In this document: piece after piece, positions 1-5,963 of the stretch | How the letters are laid out: each line of letters starts with the position of its first letter | How positions within the stretch are numbered: the stretch's first letter is position 1 | Assembly: GCA_947374105.1 (NCBI GenBank) | Contig: CANCAO010000053.1 | Location: forward strand, 1 to 8,376 | Reading direction: 5' to 3' | Source: Comamonadaceae bacterium | GTDB taxonomy: Bacteria; Pseudomonadota; Gammaproteobacteria; Burkholderiales; Burkholderiaceae_C | Length of the DNA stretch: 8,376 nucleotides | The notes under the pieces: generated by a model | Told to the model about the DNA's origin: nothing | The model's database searches: none | The model's input: only the letters and a program-made list of their open reading frames with translations | Program-made: the position numbers and the translations under genes

Positions 1-1112
1 GAGCCGTGCAGCACCGCGTGTTGCACCGCAGAGGGCAGGGAGTCAAAGGCGTCGTCGATATCAAACTTGTAGTGTTTAGCCAGGCTCTCCAGCAGGGCGA
101 AGTAGTAGGCGTTGCGCCGATCCCAACCTTTGATCGCGCCACTGGCCAGGCTCAGCGTGGGGAAGGCCACCACGCGCGCCGGGTCAAAAAACTCGCGCGC
201 GCCCAAGCCGTCACAAGACGGGCAGGCACCCATGGGCGAGTTGAAGGAAAACAAGCGCGGCTCCAGCTCGGTGATGGAGTAGCTGCACACGGGACAGGAG
301 AACTTGGCGTTGAAGAGGTGCTCTTTCGCGGTCGGGCTGGGTGTATCTGACGCAACCATGTCCGTCGCCTTTTCATGCGCCATCTCCACAGCGATGGCCC
401 GCCCATCGGCCAAGCGCAAAGCAGCCTCAAAACTCTCGGCCAAGCGCTGTTGCAAATCAGGCCGCACCTTGATGCGGTCAATCACCAGGTCAATGTCGTG
501 CTTCTCGGTTTTCTTGAGCTTGGGCAGATCGTCAAAGCCGTAGATCACCCCATCGACCCGAAAGCGCACATAACCCTGGGCTTGCATGTCGGCAAAGACC
601 TCCAAAAACTCGCCTTTCTTCTCGCGCGCGAGCGGGGCCAAAATCATCAGCCGCGTGTCCTCGGGCAGGGCCAGAACGGCGTCCACCATCTGGCTCACGG
701 TTTGGGCTTGCAGTGGCAGGTCATGATCCGGGCAAAAAGGTGTGCCAGCGCGGGCAAACAGCAGGCGCAAGTAGTCGTGAATCTCGGTGACCGTGCCCAC
801 CGTGGAGCGCGGGTTGTGGCTGGTCGCTTTTTGCTCGATGGAGATGGCGGGCGAGAGGCCCTCGATCAAATCCACATCGGGCTTGTCCATGAGCTGCAAA
901 AACTGGCGCGCATAGGTGGACAGGCTCTCCACATAGCGGCGCTGGCCTTCGGCATACAGGGTGTCAAACGCCAGGCTGGACTTGCCCGAGCCGGAAAGGC
1001 CCGTGATCACCACCAGCTGGTTGCGCGGGATGTCCAGGTCAATGGCTTTGAGGTTGTGCGTGCGCGCACCGCGGATGCTGATGTGCTGGACGGGCTGGAC
1101 AGGAGAGTTCAA
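1..1112 (-). CDS. uvrA: UvrA, excinuclease ABC subunit A (N-terminal 370 residues, 3' end beyond window)
   Basis: UvrA is the DNA-damage-sensing ATPase of nucleotide excision repair; it loads UvrB onto lesions in the cytoplasm. Visible in the translation: the family N-terminus RGARTHNL (14-21), Walker [10 protein letters not shown] (38-46), the Q-loop region [18 protein letters not shown] (48-65), SPAISIEQK (87-95), and a zinc module with CPVC (273-276) and CPSC (297-300) flanking [15 protein letters not shown]. The second ATPase half lies past the left edge. The start is placed at TTG 1112 because an in-frame TGA occurs five codons upstream and no ATG or GTG lies between; this gives about 10 residues before the conserved core. 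No strong ribosome-binding site is visible. A same-strand MFS gene ends 34 bases upstream, so uvrA could be co-transcribed with it. No LexA-type box (CTG-N10-CAG) was seen nearby. Family identity is certain; the exact start is less so. Confidence 0.97.
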   Translation of the reverse strand, partial: MNSPVQPVQHISIRGARTHNLKAIDLDIPRNQLVVITGLSGSGKSSLAFDTLYAEGQRRYVESLSTYARQFLQLMDKPDVDLIEGLSPAISIEQKATSHNPRSTVGTVTEIHDYLRLLFARAGTPFCPDHDLPLQAQTVSQMVDAVLALPEDTRLMILAPLAREKKGEFLEVFADMQAQGYVRFRVDGVIYGFDDLPKLKKTEKHDIDLVIDRIKVRPDLQQRLAESFEAALRLADGRAIAVEMAHEKATDMVASDTPSPTAKEHLFNAKFSCPVCSYSITELEPRLFSFNSPMGACPSCDGLGAREFFDPARVVAFPTLSLASGAIKGWDRRNAYYFALLESLAKHYKFDIDDAFDSLPSAVQHAVLHG

Positions 1113-1146
1113 GGTGATGTGGGCTCAGGGTAACCCACGATGATAG

Positions 1147-2394
1147 TCAAATTCTGCGTTTCACGCGATGCAGCAGGAAGCCCGCAATGCCAATATTGAG
1201 CGCTGCCCAGGCGATGCCGTTGATAAATGCGGCCTGGTAGCTGCCCGTCAGGTCAAACACCTTGCCCGACATCCAGCCGCCCAGGGCCATGCCCAAAAGC
1301 GTGGCCATGATGACGCCGCCAATGCGCGCTCCCGCCTCAGACGCCGGGAAATACTCGCGCACAATGATGGCGTAAGACGGCACGATGCCGCCCTGAAACA
1401 GCCCAAACAGCGCCGCCACCACATACAGCGACACCAAGCCATCAAAGGGCAGGAACAGTAGCAGCGCAATGCCTTGCAAAGTGGAGCCCAGCAGCAGGGT
1501 GCGCAGGCCGCCAATGCGGTCGCAGATGAAGCCGGAAATCAAACGGCTGGCAATGCCACAGGCCAGCATCAGCGACAGCATCTCGGCCCCGCGCGCCGCA
1601 CCAAAACCCAGATCACTGCAATAGGCCACGATGTGGACTTGCGGCATGGACATCGCCACGCAGCAAGACACGCCAGCAATGCACAAGAGCAGCTGCGCTT
1701 GGCTAGGGCGCATGCCGAAGGGGCGGGGAGAGATCGGGGGGGCTGTCGATATCTGCGCACTGAGTGATCCACTAGCGGGAGCCATCGGTGGCCGGGCCCG
1801 CATCAGCAGGGCAAGCAGCGCCATGCTGATGCCGCAAACTAGGCCCATACCCATATAGGTCTGACGCCAGCCCACGGTCTCTACAAAGTGCTGAACAATA
1901 GGGGGCCAGATGGCACCGCCCAGGTAATTGCCGCTGGCGCACACCGCCACCGCCATGCCACGGTGTTTGACAAACCACATCGAGGTGTCTGCCATCAGGG
2001 GCGCAAAACTCACCGAGCAACCCAGCAGGCCAATCAACACGCCGTGCGCCAGCGCAAAGGCCCAGATGCTGTGCGCTTGGGCCGCTGCCACAAAGCCCAG
2101 ACCCAAACCTCCTGCGCCAATCAAGAGCGGCAACATCACGCCGCGCCGATCCGCCAGCCGCCCCATCAGCAGGCCACCCACGCCAAAGCCGATCATCAGC
2201 ACCGTGTAGGGCAGGGAGGCATCCGCCCGCGCCACACCAAACTCCGCTTGCACAGCAGGCAAGACCACCGGCACCACAAACATGCCGCTGGCCCCCACGG
2301 CCATCAAGGCCAGCGTGACCAGCAGGCGCATTACCGCTTGGCGTGAGTCGGGCTGGCTGGTGGTGGAGGTTGTGGGTGTCATAGGCTGCATCAT
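1147..2394 (-). CDS. MFS transporter, MCT/OFA-like (monocarboxylate-type) permease
   Basis: A 415-residue, highly hydrophobic protein with the 12-helix layout of the major facilitator superfamily, acting in the inner membrane as a secondary transporter. The MFS motif A loop is seen in the first half as GRLADRRG (78-85) and in degenerate form in the second half as SGFICDRIGG. A polar Pro/Ser-rich central loop (about 200-226) separates the two six-helix bundles. The pattern FAPLMADTSMWF followed by KHRGMAVA resembles MCT/OFA-like transporters of proteobacteria, which carry small organic acids; the substrate cannot be read from sequence. ATG codons at 2394, 2391 and 2382 are all possible starts, and none has a clear ribosome-binding site. 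It is divergent from the metal cluster (43-base gap) and 34 bases upstream of uvrA on the same strand. A 7-G run (1736-1742 on the plus strand) falls in the central loop. The family call is firm, the subfamily tentative. Confidence 0.9.
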   Translation of the reverse strand: MMQPMTPTTSTTSQPDSRQAVMRLLVTLALMAVGASGMFVVPVVLPAVQAEFGVARADASLPYTVLMIGFGVGGLLMGRLADRRGVMLPLLIGAGGLGLGFVAAAQAHSIWAFALAHGVLIGLLGCSVSFAPLMADTSMWFVKHRGMAVAVCASGNYLGGAIWPPIVQHFVETVGWRQTYMGMGLVCGISMALLALLMRARPPMAPASGSLSAQISTAPPISPRPFGMRPSQAQLLLCIAGVSCCVAMSMPQVHIVAYCSDLGFGAARGAEMLSLMLACGIASRLISGFICDRIGGLRTLLLGSTLQGIALLLFLPFDGLVSLYVVAALFGLFQGGIVPSYAIIVREYFPASEAGARIGGVIMATLLGMALGGWMSGKVFDLTGSYQAAFINGIAWAALNIGIAGFLLHRVKRRI

Positions 2395-2437
2395 CGCAGA
2401 CCGAACGCTTTTTCACGGCAACCGTTATCATCACCCC

Positions 2438-2782
2438 GTGAGCCGCTTTTTCATCCTCCTTCTGATCGTTCTCCTACCTCTGCGTGGCTGGAGTGCGGAT
2501 CTCATGGGCACGCAAATGGCGACCAACCCGGCGGCCATGAGTGCTGACTGCCCCATGATGGCCGCCGCCATACAGGCCTCGACGCCTACGCCGAATAGCA
2601 CGCACGATGACAGTGACCTCCAGCGCAGTTGCCAGTCTTGCCAGTTGTGCATGCCTCTGATCGCGCTGAAATCCCTGACGCTAGAGAGTTTCTTGGTGAA
2701 GCCTCAAGCACCGCAGGCGTATCACGTCGCTCGCTTCGTTAATGCAGAGCTTGCGCGCGCCGTCAAGCCCCCCATCTCCTGA
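2438..2782 (+). CDS. Small secreted CzcI/DUF2946-like protein with Cys motif
   Basis: A 114-residue protein starting at GTG 2438. The N-terminus MSRFFILLLIVLLPLRGWSA is a textbook signal peptide (cleavage likely after SA, residues 19-20), so the mature protein should be periplasmic. The mature part has a lone Cys in SADCPMM, several Met residues, a His/Asp stretch (THDDSD), and a CxxCxxC motif (SCQSCQLC). This architecture recalls CzcI/DUF2946 proteins encoded first in betaproteobacterial heavy-metal resistance operons, where they are thought to modulate metal response; that assignment is inferred from layout and motif. It is the first gene of the five-gene plus-strand run. An in-frame ATG at 2282 would put the signal sequence in mid-protein and overlap the divergent MFS gene, so GTG is preferred. 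No good ribosome-binding site precedes it, so the start could be weakly translated or leaderless. Confidence 0.72.
   Translation: MSRFFILLLIVLLPLRGWSADLMGTQMATNPAAMSADCPMMAAAIQASTPTPNSTHDDSDLQRSCQSCQLCMPLIALKSLTLESFLVKPQAPQAYHVARFVNAELARAVKPPIS
2750..2772 (+). repeat. Imperfect direct repeat, copy A (end of CzcI-like gene)
   Basis: A 23-base segment containing CTTGCGC and CCGTCAAGCC, matching 2857-2880 at 21 of 24 aligned positions (two substitutions and one single-base gap). It encodes the last residues of the CzcI-like protein (LARAVKPP). Confidence 0.6.
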
Positions 2783-2846
2783 CCCGATAGCCGAATCACG
2801 TCCGTCGTTGCTTGGCCTAGGGCCATCGAGCGGTGGGTTATTTGCC

Positions 2847-2888
2847 GTGAGCCGGACTTGCGCACGACCGTCAAGCCACCGGCTCCAC
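2847..2888 (+). promoter_or_regulatory. Predicted mRNA hairpin just upstream of the cusF-like ribosome-binding site
   Basis: GAGCCGG (2849-2855) is perfectly complementary to CCGGCTC (2879-2885). The stem extends by GT/AC across one bulged C, and an inner CTTG/CAAG pair (2857-2860 with 2872-2875) adds to it. The structure ends four bases before the TAGGAG ribosome-binding site of the CusF-like gene. There is no following T-run, so it is not a classical terminator. It could stabilise the downstream transcript or tune translation; that role is inference. Confidence 0.4.
2857..2880 (+). repeat. Imperfect direct repeat, copy B (in front of cusF-like gene)
   Basis: Second copy of the repeat at 2750-2772, in the 120-base spacer between the CzcI-like and CusF-like genes. 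Translated in the same frame it reads LRTTVKPP, echoing the LARAVKPP at the end of the CzcI-like protein. The frame is open from just after the CzcI-like stop through to the CusF-like start. Confidence 0.6.
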
Positions 2889-2902
2889 TGTTAGGAGTCA
2901 AT

Positions 2903-3184
2903 ATGAAACACTGGATAGGGGCGACCCTGCTCGCCTGCGCCAGCGCAGTCTGGGCGACGCCTGAATGGACGCGTGGCGTCATCGTCAAGGTGGATCCCGC
3001 CAGAGCACAGGTGATCCTCAAACACGAGCGCATCAAAAGCATTGACATGGACGCGATGACCATGCCGTTCAAGGTGGCCGAGGGCGTGGCGTTGAGCCCG
3101 TTCAAAACCGGCGAGAAAGTGCGCTTCACCGTCAAGGAGGCGAACCATCACCTGGTGATCGACGCCATGGAGCGTGCCCCGTGA
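2903..3184 (+). CDS. CusF-like periplasmic copper-binding protein
   Basis: A 93-residue protein of the CusF family, small OB-fold periplasmic Cu(I)/Ag(I) chaperones. The signal peptide covers about residues 1-18 (MKHWIGATLLACASAVWA). The mature domain shows the family pattern GVIVKVDPARAQVILKHERI followed by MDAMTMPF. By alignment with E. coli CusF (His36, Trp44, Met47, Met49), the ligands map to His41, Met52 and Met54, while the Trp that caps copper is replaced by Met49. The start is ATG 2903 because TAGGAG lies 5 bases before it and the signal peptide begins there; an upstream in-frame TTG at 2858 is less likely. The stop overlaps the next gene's GTG start by four bases (GTGA), implying translational coupling. 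There are no cusCBA genes beside it, unlike the classical context. Probably donates or buffers copper within the five-gene module. Confidence 0.88.
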   Translation: MKHWIGATLLACASAVWATPEWTRGVIVKVDPARAQVILKHERIKSIDMDAMTMPFKVAEGVALSPFKTGEKVRFTVKEANHHLVIDAMERAP

Positions 3185-3840
3185 CGCCGCGTCTCAGAAG
3201 TATTGCAGCGCTCATGTCGGCCGTGTTGGGCTTGTGCTTAACAACATCGGCGTTTGCCGCGCCTATGGGCTTCAAGGACAGCGGGATGGCCATGGGCGAC
3301 TTCAGTCCCAACTGGCAAGAGGCCTTGGCCAACTACGCGCTTACCTCACGTGACGCGGTGGGGGCATCGGCCATCGCCATGCGCTCGGACAACGAAACCC
3401 GCACCCGGCGGCTGACAGAGGCCACTTATACCCGCTTGCTCAAGCGCTGGAACCTGCCCGAGGCGCAAGCTAACGTCTGGTTTCTCGGCGGCGTGGGCTC
3501 GGTGACTGGCAACGATTTTTCGGGGGCCAAGACCATGGTCACGCCAGGGATTCAGGTGGACTACGAGACGACTCGGGTTTACGCCGCCGTGACGACCCGG
3601 CTGTACCGCGCCGAGGGCATCAACCATGACTTCGCCTCTGTGCGCGTGGGATTTTCCTTTTTTGAAGCGGACTACGACCAGACGCAACCCTGGTTCATTT
3701 TGGAGGCCAGGCGCATGAATGAGCTGACGGATAAGACCGAAATCACGCCCATGCTGCGCCTCATTCACAACCGGTATTTCGTGGAGTTGGGGGTCAACAA
3801 TGCCGCCCAGGTTCGCGCCAACTTTATGTACATTTTTTAG
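3181..3840 (+). CDS. Predicted outer-membrane beta-barrel protein of an unnamed metal-cluster family
   Basis: A 219-residue protein that I do not recognise as a named family, though I recall similar proteins next to copper genes in proteobacteria. It has a signal peptide (cleavage likely after AFA, residue 26), then MGFKDSGMAMGDFSPNW. The rest has alternating polar/hydrophobic stretches such as VWFLGGVGS, TRVYAAVTTRLYR, VRVGFSFFEADY, PWFILEARRMN and RYFVELGVNN. The chain ends RANFMYIF, with C-terminal Phe. Amphipathic strands plus a terminal aromatic residue are the usual signature of BAM-assembled outer-membrane barrels; with about 190 mature residues, an 8- to 10-stranded barrel would fit. 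It starts at GTG 3181 inside the preceding stop (GTGA overlap). A Met-rich segment near the mature N-terminus could contact metal. Inferred role: outer-membrane component of the metal module. The barrel call is moderate; the function is unknown. Confidence 0.75.
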   Translation: MTPRLRSIAALMSAVLGLCLTTSAFAAPMGFKDSGMAMGDFSPNWQEALANYALTSRDAVGASAIAMRSDNETRTRRLTEATYTRLLKRWNLPEAQANVWFLGGVGSVTGNDFSGAKTMVTPGIQVDYETTRVYAAVTTRLYRAEGINHDFASVRVGFSFFEADYDQTQPWFILEARRMNELTDKTEITPMLRLIHNRYFVELGVNNAAQVRANFMYIF

Positions 3841-3852
3841 CAGGAATCTTTC

Positions 3853-4179
3853 ATGAAAAAATTCATCATCACCCTTGCGCTGGCCATCGCTGCGCTCCCG
3901 TCTCTGGCTGCGACCAGCATGAAGGTCACGGTCAACGGTATGGTCTGCGCATTTTGCGCGCAGGGCATCGAGAAACGCATCGCCAAGATGAGCGCCACTC
4001 AGGAGGTCTTTGTCGATCTCAAGAAGAAGACCGTTCTGGTTCAGGCCAAGGAGGGGCAGACACTGGACGGTAAAGCCATCACAGCCGAGATCGTTGATTC
4101 AGGCTACGACGTGGTCAAGCTGGAGGCTGTGCAGCAGTCGGTTGCGGAGCTCAAGAGCGAACTGAAAGCTCGCAAATGA
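3853..4179 (+). CDS. Secreted HMA-domain (MerP-like) metal-binding protein
   Basis: A 108-residue periplasmic heavy-metal-associated domain protein. The signal peptide is residues 1-19 or 1-20 (MKKFIITLALAIAALPSLAA). The HMA fold follows: MKVTVNGMVCAFCAQGIEKR holds the soft-metal site G-M-x-C-x-x-C, with Cys32 and Cys35. After it come the strand VFVDLKKKTVLVQA and the closing GYDVVKLE. The tail (about 92-108) is a short charged helix, QQSVAELKSELKARK, that a typical MerP lacks. An AGGA at 3842-3845 precedes ATG 3853 at good spacing. The stop overlaps the next gene's ATG by four bases (ATGA). In mercury operons MerP hands Hg(II) to MerT; here the adjacent gene is MerT-like, but no other mer genes are present, so copper or another soft metal is the likelier ligand (inference). 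Confidence 0.9.
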   Translation: MKKFIITLALAIAALPSLAATSMKVTVNGMVCAFCAQGIEKRIAKMSATQEVFVDLKKKTVLVQAKEGQTLDGKAITAEIVDSGYDVVKLEAVQQSVAELKSELKARK

Positions 4180-4574
4180 GCGCAGATGGCCTTACACAAT
4201 CCCGAGGCGGGTTCTGGGCCTCGGTAGTCAGCCTGTTTGCGACGTCAAGCACGTTGGTGTGTTGCGCTATTCCTGCGCTGCTCGTAGCCCTGGGGGCCGG
4301 GGCGGCTTTGTCGTCATTGGTTTCCATCTTCCCCCAGGTGGTTTGGCTGAGCGAGCACAAGACGGTCTTGTTTGTATCGGCTGGCGCGATGATGCTGGCC
4401 AGCGGTTGGCTGCAGTGGCGCAACCGCAGTGCGCCGTGTCCCACGGATCCGCGCTTGAGGGATGCCTGCCTGACCACGCGCAAGACCTCAGCCTTCGTCT
4501 ATGGCTTAAGCGTCCTGCTGTACGTCGTAGGGGGCTGGTTTGCTTTTGTCCAGCCTTGGTTGAGTGAGCTATGA
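4176..4574 (+). CDS. MerT-like inner-membrane metal transport protein
   Basis: A 132-residue protein with three predicted membrane helices (about 15-47, 63-81 and 105-126). Helix 1 carries vicinal cysteines in LVCCAIPALLVALGAGA (Cys29, Cys30), the arrangement MerT uses to accept metal from MerP. The loop after helix 2 has a second Cys pair, Cys88 and Cys98 (SAPCP and RDACL), comparable with the loop Cys pair of MerT. This supports a MerT-family importer that passes a soft metal ion inward. Its ATG at 4176 overlaps the stop of the HMA gene (ATGA), so the two are almost certainly produced together. No merR, merA or merC is present nearby, and gene order is P before T, the reverse of mer operons. 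It is the last gene of the run; no terminator with a T-run was found in the 101 bases that follow. Confidence 0.8.
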   Translation: MSADGLTQSRGGFWASVVSLFATSSTLVCCAIPALLVALGAGAALSSLVSIFPQVVWLSEHKTVLFVSAGAMMLASGWLQWRNRSAPCPTDPRLRDACLTTRKTSAFVYGLSVLLYVVGGWFAFVQPWLSEL

Positions 4575-4651
4575 GACGGCGCTAAGCCCAGGCGCAGTTC
4601 AAGCGGCGGGAATAGGCCCAAGGAATCAGGGACAATCGACGCTTTCGTTTT

Positions 4652-4668
4652 GGCCGTGATGAACGGCC
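4652..4668 (+). promoter_or_regulatory. Perfect inverted repeat just before the second MFS gene
   Basis: GGCCGT (4652-4657) and ACGGCC (4663-4668) are perfect inverted repeats around the five bases GATGA, ending seven bases before the GTG start at 4676. This is where a ribosome-binding site would be expected, and none is obvious. It could be an operator or a translation-modulating hairpin. No T-run follows, so a terminator is unlikely. Confidence 0.35.
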
Positions 4669-4675
4669 TACTCCA

Positions 4676-5932
4676 GTGTCAAATACCTCTGATCTCTTGT
4701 CCCCACCAACACCCGCCTTAGCGAGCGCGATGACGCCGCTGGAGCGACGCGCCAGCCTCTCGCTGGCCTCCATATTCGCCCTGCGCATGCTGGGCTTGTT
4801 TCTGGTCTTGCCGGTGTTCGCGCTGGAGGCAGCGCAATACCCAGGGGGTGACGACCCGGTCATGGTGGGCATCGCCATGGGCATTTATGGTCTGACACAA
4901 GGGTTTTTGCAGATTCCGTTTGGCATGGCGTCGGACCGCTTTGGGCGCAAGCGCGTGATCGTGCTGGGCTTGCTTTTGTTTGCCGTGGGCAGCATGGTGG
5001 CGGCAATGGCAGGCAGTTTGACTGGGCTGCTCATTGGCCGATCCATCCAGGGCGCGGGAGCTGTGTCAGCTGCGGTTACGGCGCTGCTGGCCGACCAAAC
5101 GCGTGACGAGGTGCGCACCAAGGCCATGGCGCTGGTGGGGGCCAGCATTGCGCTGATGTTTGCGCTCTCGCTTATTTTTGCACCGGTGCTGGCTGCCTCG
5201 ATTGGTTTGTCGGGCTTGTTTGTGCTCACGGCGGTGTTGGCGCTGGGCGGTGTGGCCGTGGTGATCTGGCGCGTGCCGCCAGAACCACTCAAGCACAAAG
5301 ACATGCCGCGTGGTCGCTTGTCCGAGGTCTTGCAGCATGCGGCCTTGTTGCGTCTGAACTTCGGCGTCTTTATTCTGCATGCAGTGCAGCTCGCCATGTG
5401 GGTGGCCATCCCCGCGCTGCTGGTGCAAGCGGGCCTGGGCAAAGCGCATCACTGGTGGGTGTATTTGCCTGCGGTGCTGGCGTCGTTTGGTGTCATGGGT
5501 TTCACCCTGTTCCCGCTGGAAAAACGGGGCTATCTGCGCGCGGCTTTTCTAGGGGCGTTGGGTTTAATTGGAGTGGTGCAATTGGGTTTGCTTTGGGTGG
5601 TGAGCGCCGGGGCGGGCATTGAAGCGCTGGCCGTGCTGCTCTTTCTATTTTTCTGCGGCTTCAATGTGCTGGAGGCCAGCATGCCCAGCTTGGCCTCTCG
5701 CATCGCCCCGGCCCATGCGCGCGGCGCAGCCTTAGGGGTTTACAACACTTTGCAGTCACTCGGATTTTTTGCGGGCGGCGCGGCGGGTGGATGGCTGATC
5801 AAGCACACCGGCATGCACGGGTTGTTTGTGGCCTGCGCTATCGGCATGGCACTGTGGCTGCTGGTGGCCTGGCCGATGAAAGCCCCCTCGCGGACAATCT
5901 CCAAAACAAACGAACCATTGCAAGCCACCTGA
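4676..5932 (+). CDS. MFS transporter, DHA1/YajR-like
   Basis: A 418-residue 12-helix inner-membrane transporter of the drug:H+ antiporter-1 type. A polar N-terminal tail (about 1-28) precedes helix 1 (SLASIFALRMLGLFLVLPVF). The loop 2-3 motif A is clear as GMASDRFGRKRV (83-94), preceded by YGLTQGFLQIPF, and GRSIQGAGAVSAAVTALLAD (about 122-141) matches the helix 4-5 region of YajR-like proteins. It lacks the cytoplasmic YAM domain that follows the helices in E. coli YajR. Substrate unknown. The start is GTG 4676 by length; ATG 4730 (MTPLERRASLS) also keeps all helices and cannot be excluded. It lies 101 bases after the MerT-like gene. In related bacteria this MFS gene commonly sits between divergent uvrA and downstream ssb, whereas here ssb is not the next gene. 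Confidence 0.92.
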   Translation: MSNTSDLLSPPTPALASAMTPLERRASLSLASIFALRMLGLFLVLPVFALEAAQYPGGDDPVMVGIAMGIYGLTQGFLQIPFGMASDRFGRKRVIVLGLLLFAVGSMVAAMAGSLTGLLIGRSIQGAGAVSAAVTALLADQTRDEVRTKAMALVGASIALMFALSLIFAPVLAASIGLSGLFVLTAVLALGGVAVVIWRVPPEPLKHKDMPRGRLSEVLQHAALLRLNFGVFILHAVQLAMWVAIPALLVQAGLGKAHHWWVYLPAVLASFGVMGFTLFPLEKRGYLRAAFLGALGLIGVVQLGLLWVVSAGAGIEALAVLLFLFFCGFNVLEASMPSLASRIAPAHARGAALGVYNTLQSLGFFAGGAAGGWLIKHTGMHGLFVACAIGMALWLLVAWPMKAPSRTISKTNEPLQAT

Positions 5933-5963
5933 CTCTCTCACCCAGCTTAACCAAGGATCCCCC

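Noticed and set aside
375..1133. Long open frame on the plus strand opposite uvrA
   Set aside because: It is antisense to the unmistakable UvrA coding sequence; its His/Gln/Arg-rich composition is typical of a shadow frame in GC-rich DNA.
1736..1742. Run of seven G in the first MFS gene as a phase-variation tract
   Set aside because: Seven bases is short for a switching tract in a GC-rich genome, the frame is intact, and it lies in a loop where Pro codons explain it.
2386..2399. CTG...CAG pair upstream of the first MFS gene, possible LexA box
   Set aside because: The spacer is 8 bases rather than the 10 expected of CTG-N10-CAG, and it is not AT-rich and overlaps the start codons.
2426..2431. 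TATCAT as a -10 box for the metal operon
   Set aside because: No matching -35 element lies about 17 bases upstream, and it is only seven bases before the GTG start.
2813..2825. TGGCC-TAG-GGCCA inverted repeat as a terminator of the czcI-like gene
   Set aside because: The stem has only five pairs with a three-base loop and no T-run follows; the frame and spacing favour continued transcription.
3853..4574. Mercury-resistance (mer) operon
   Set aside because: Only MerP-like and MerT-like genes are present, in reversed order, with no merR, merA or merD and with copper-type genes upstream.
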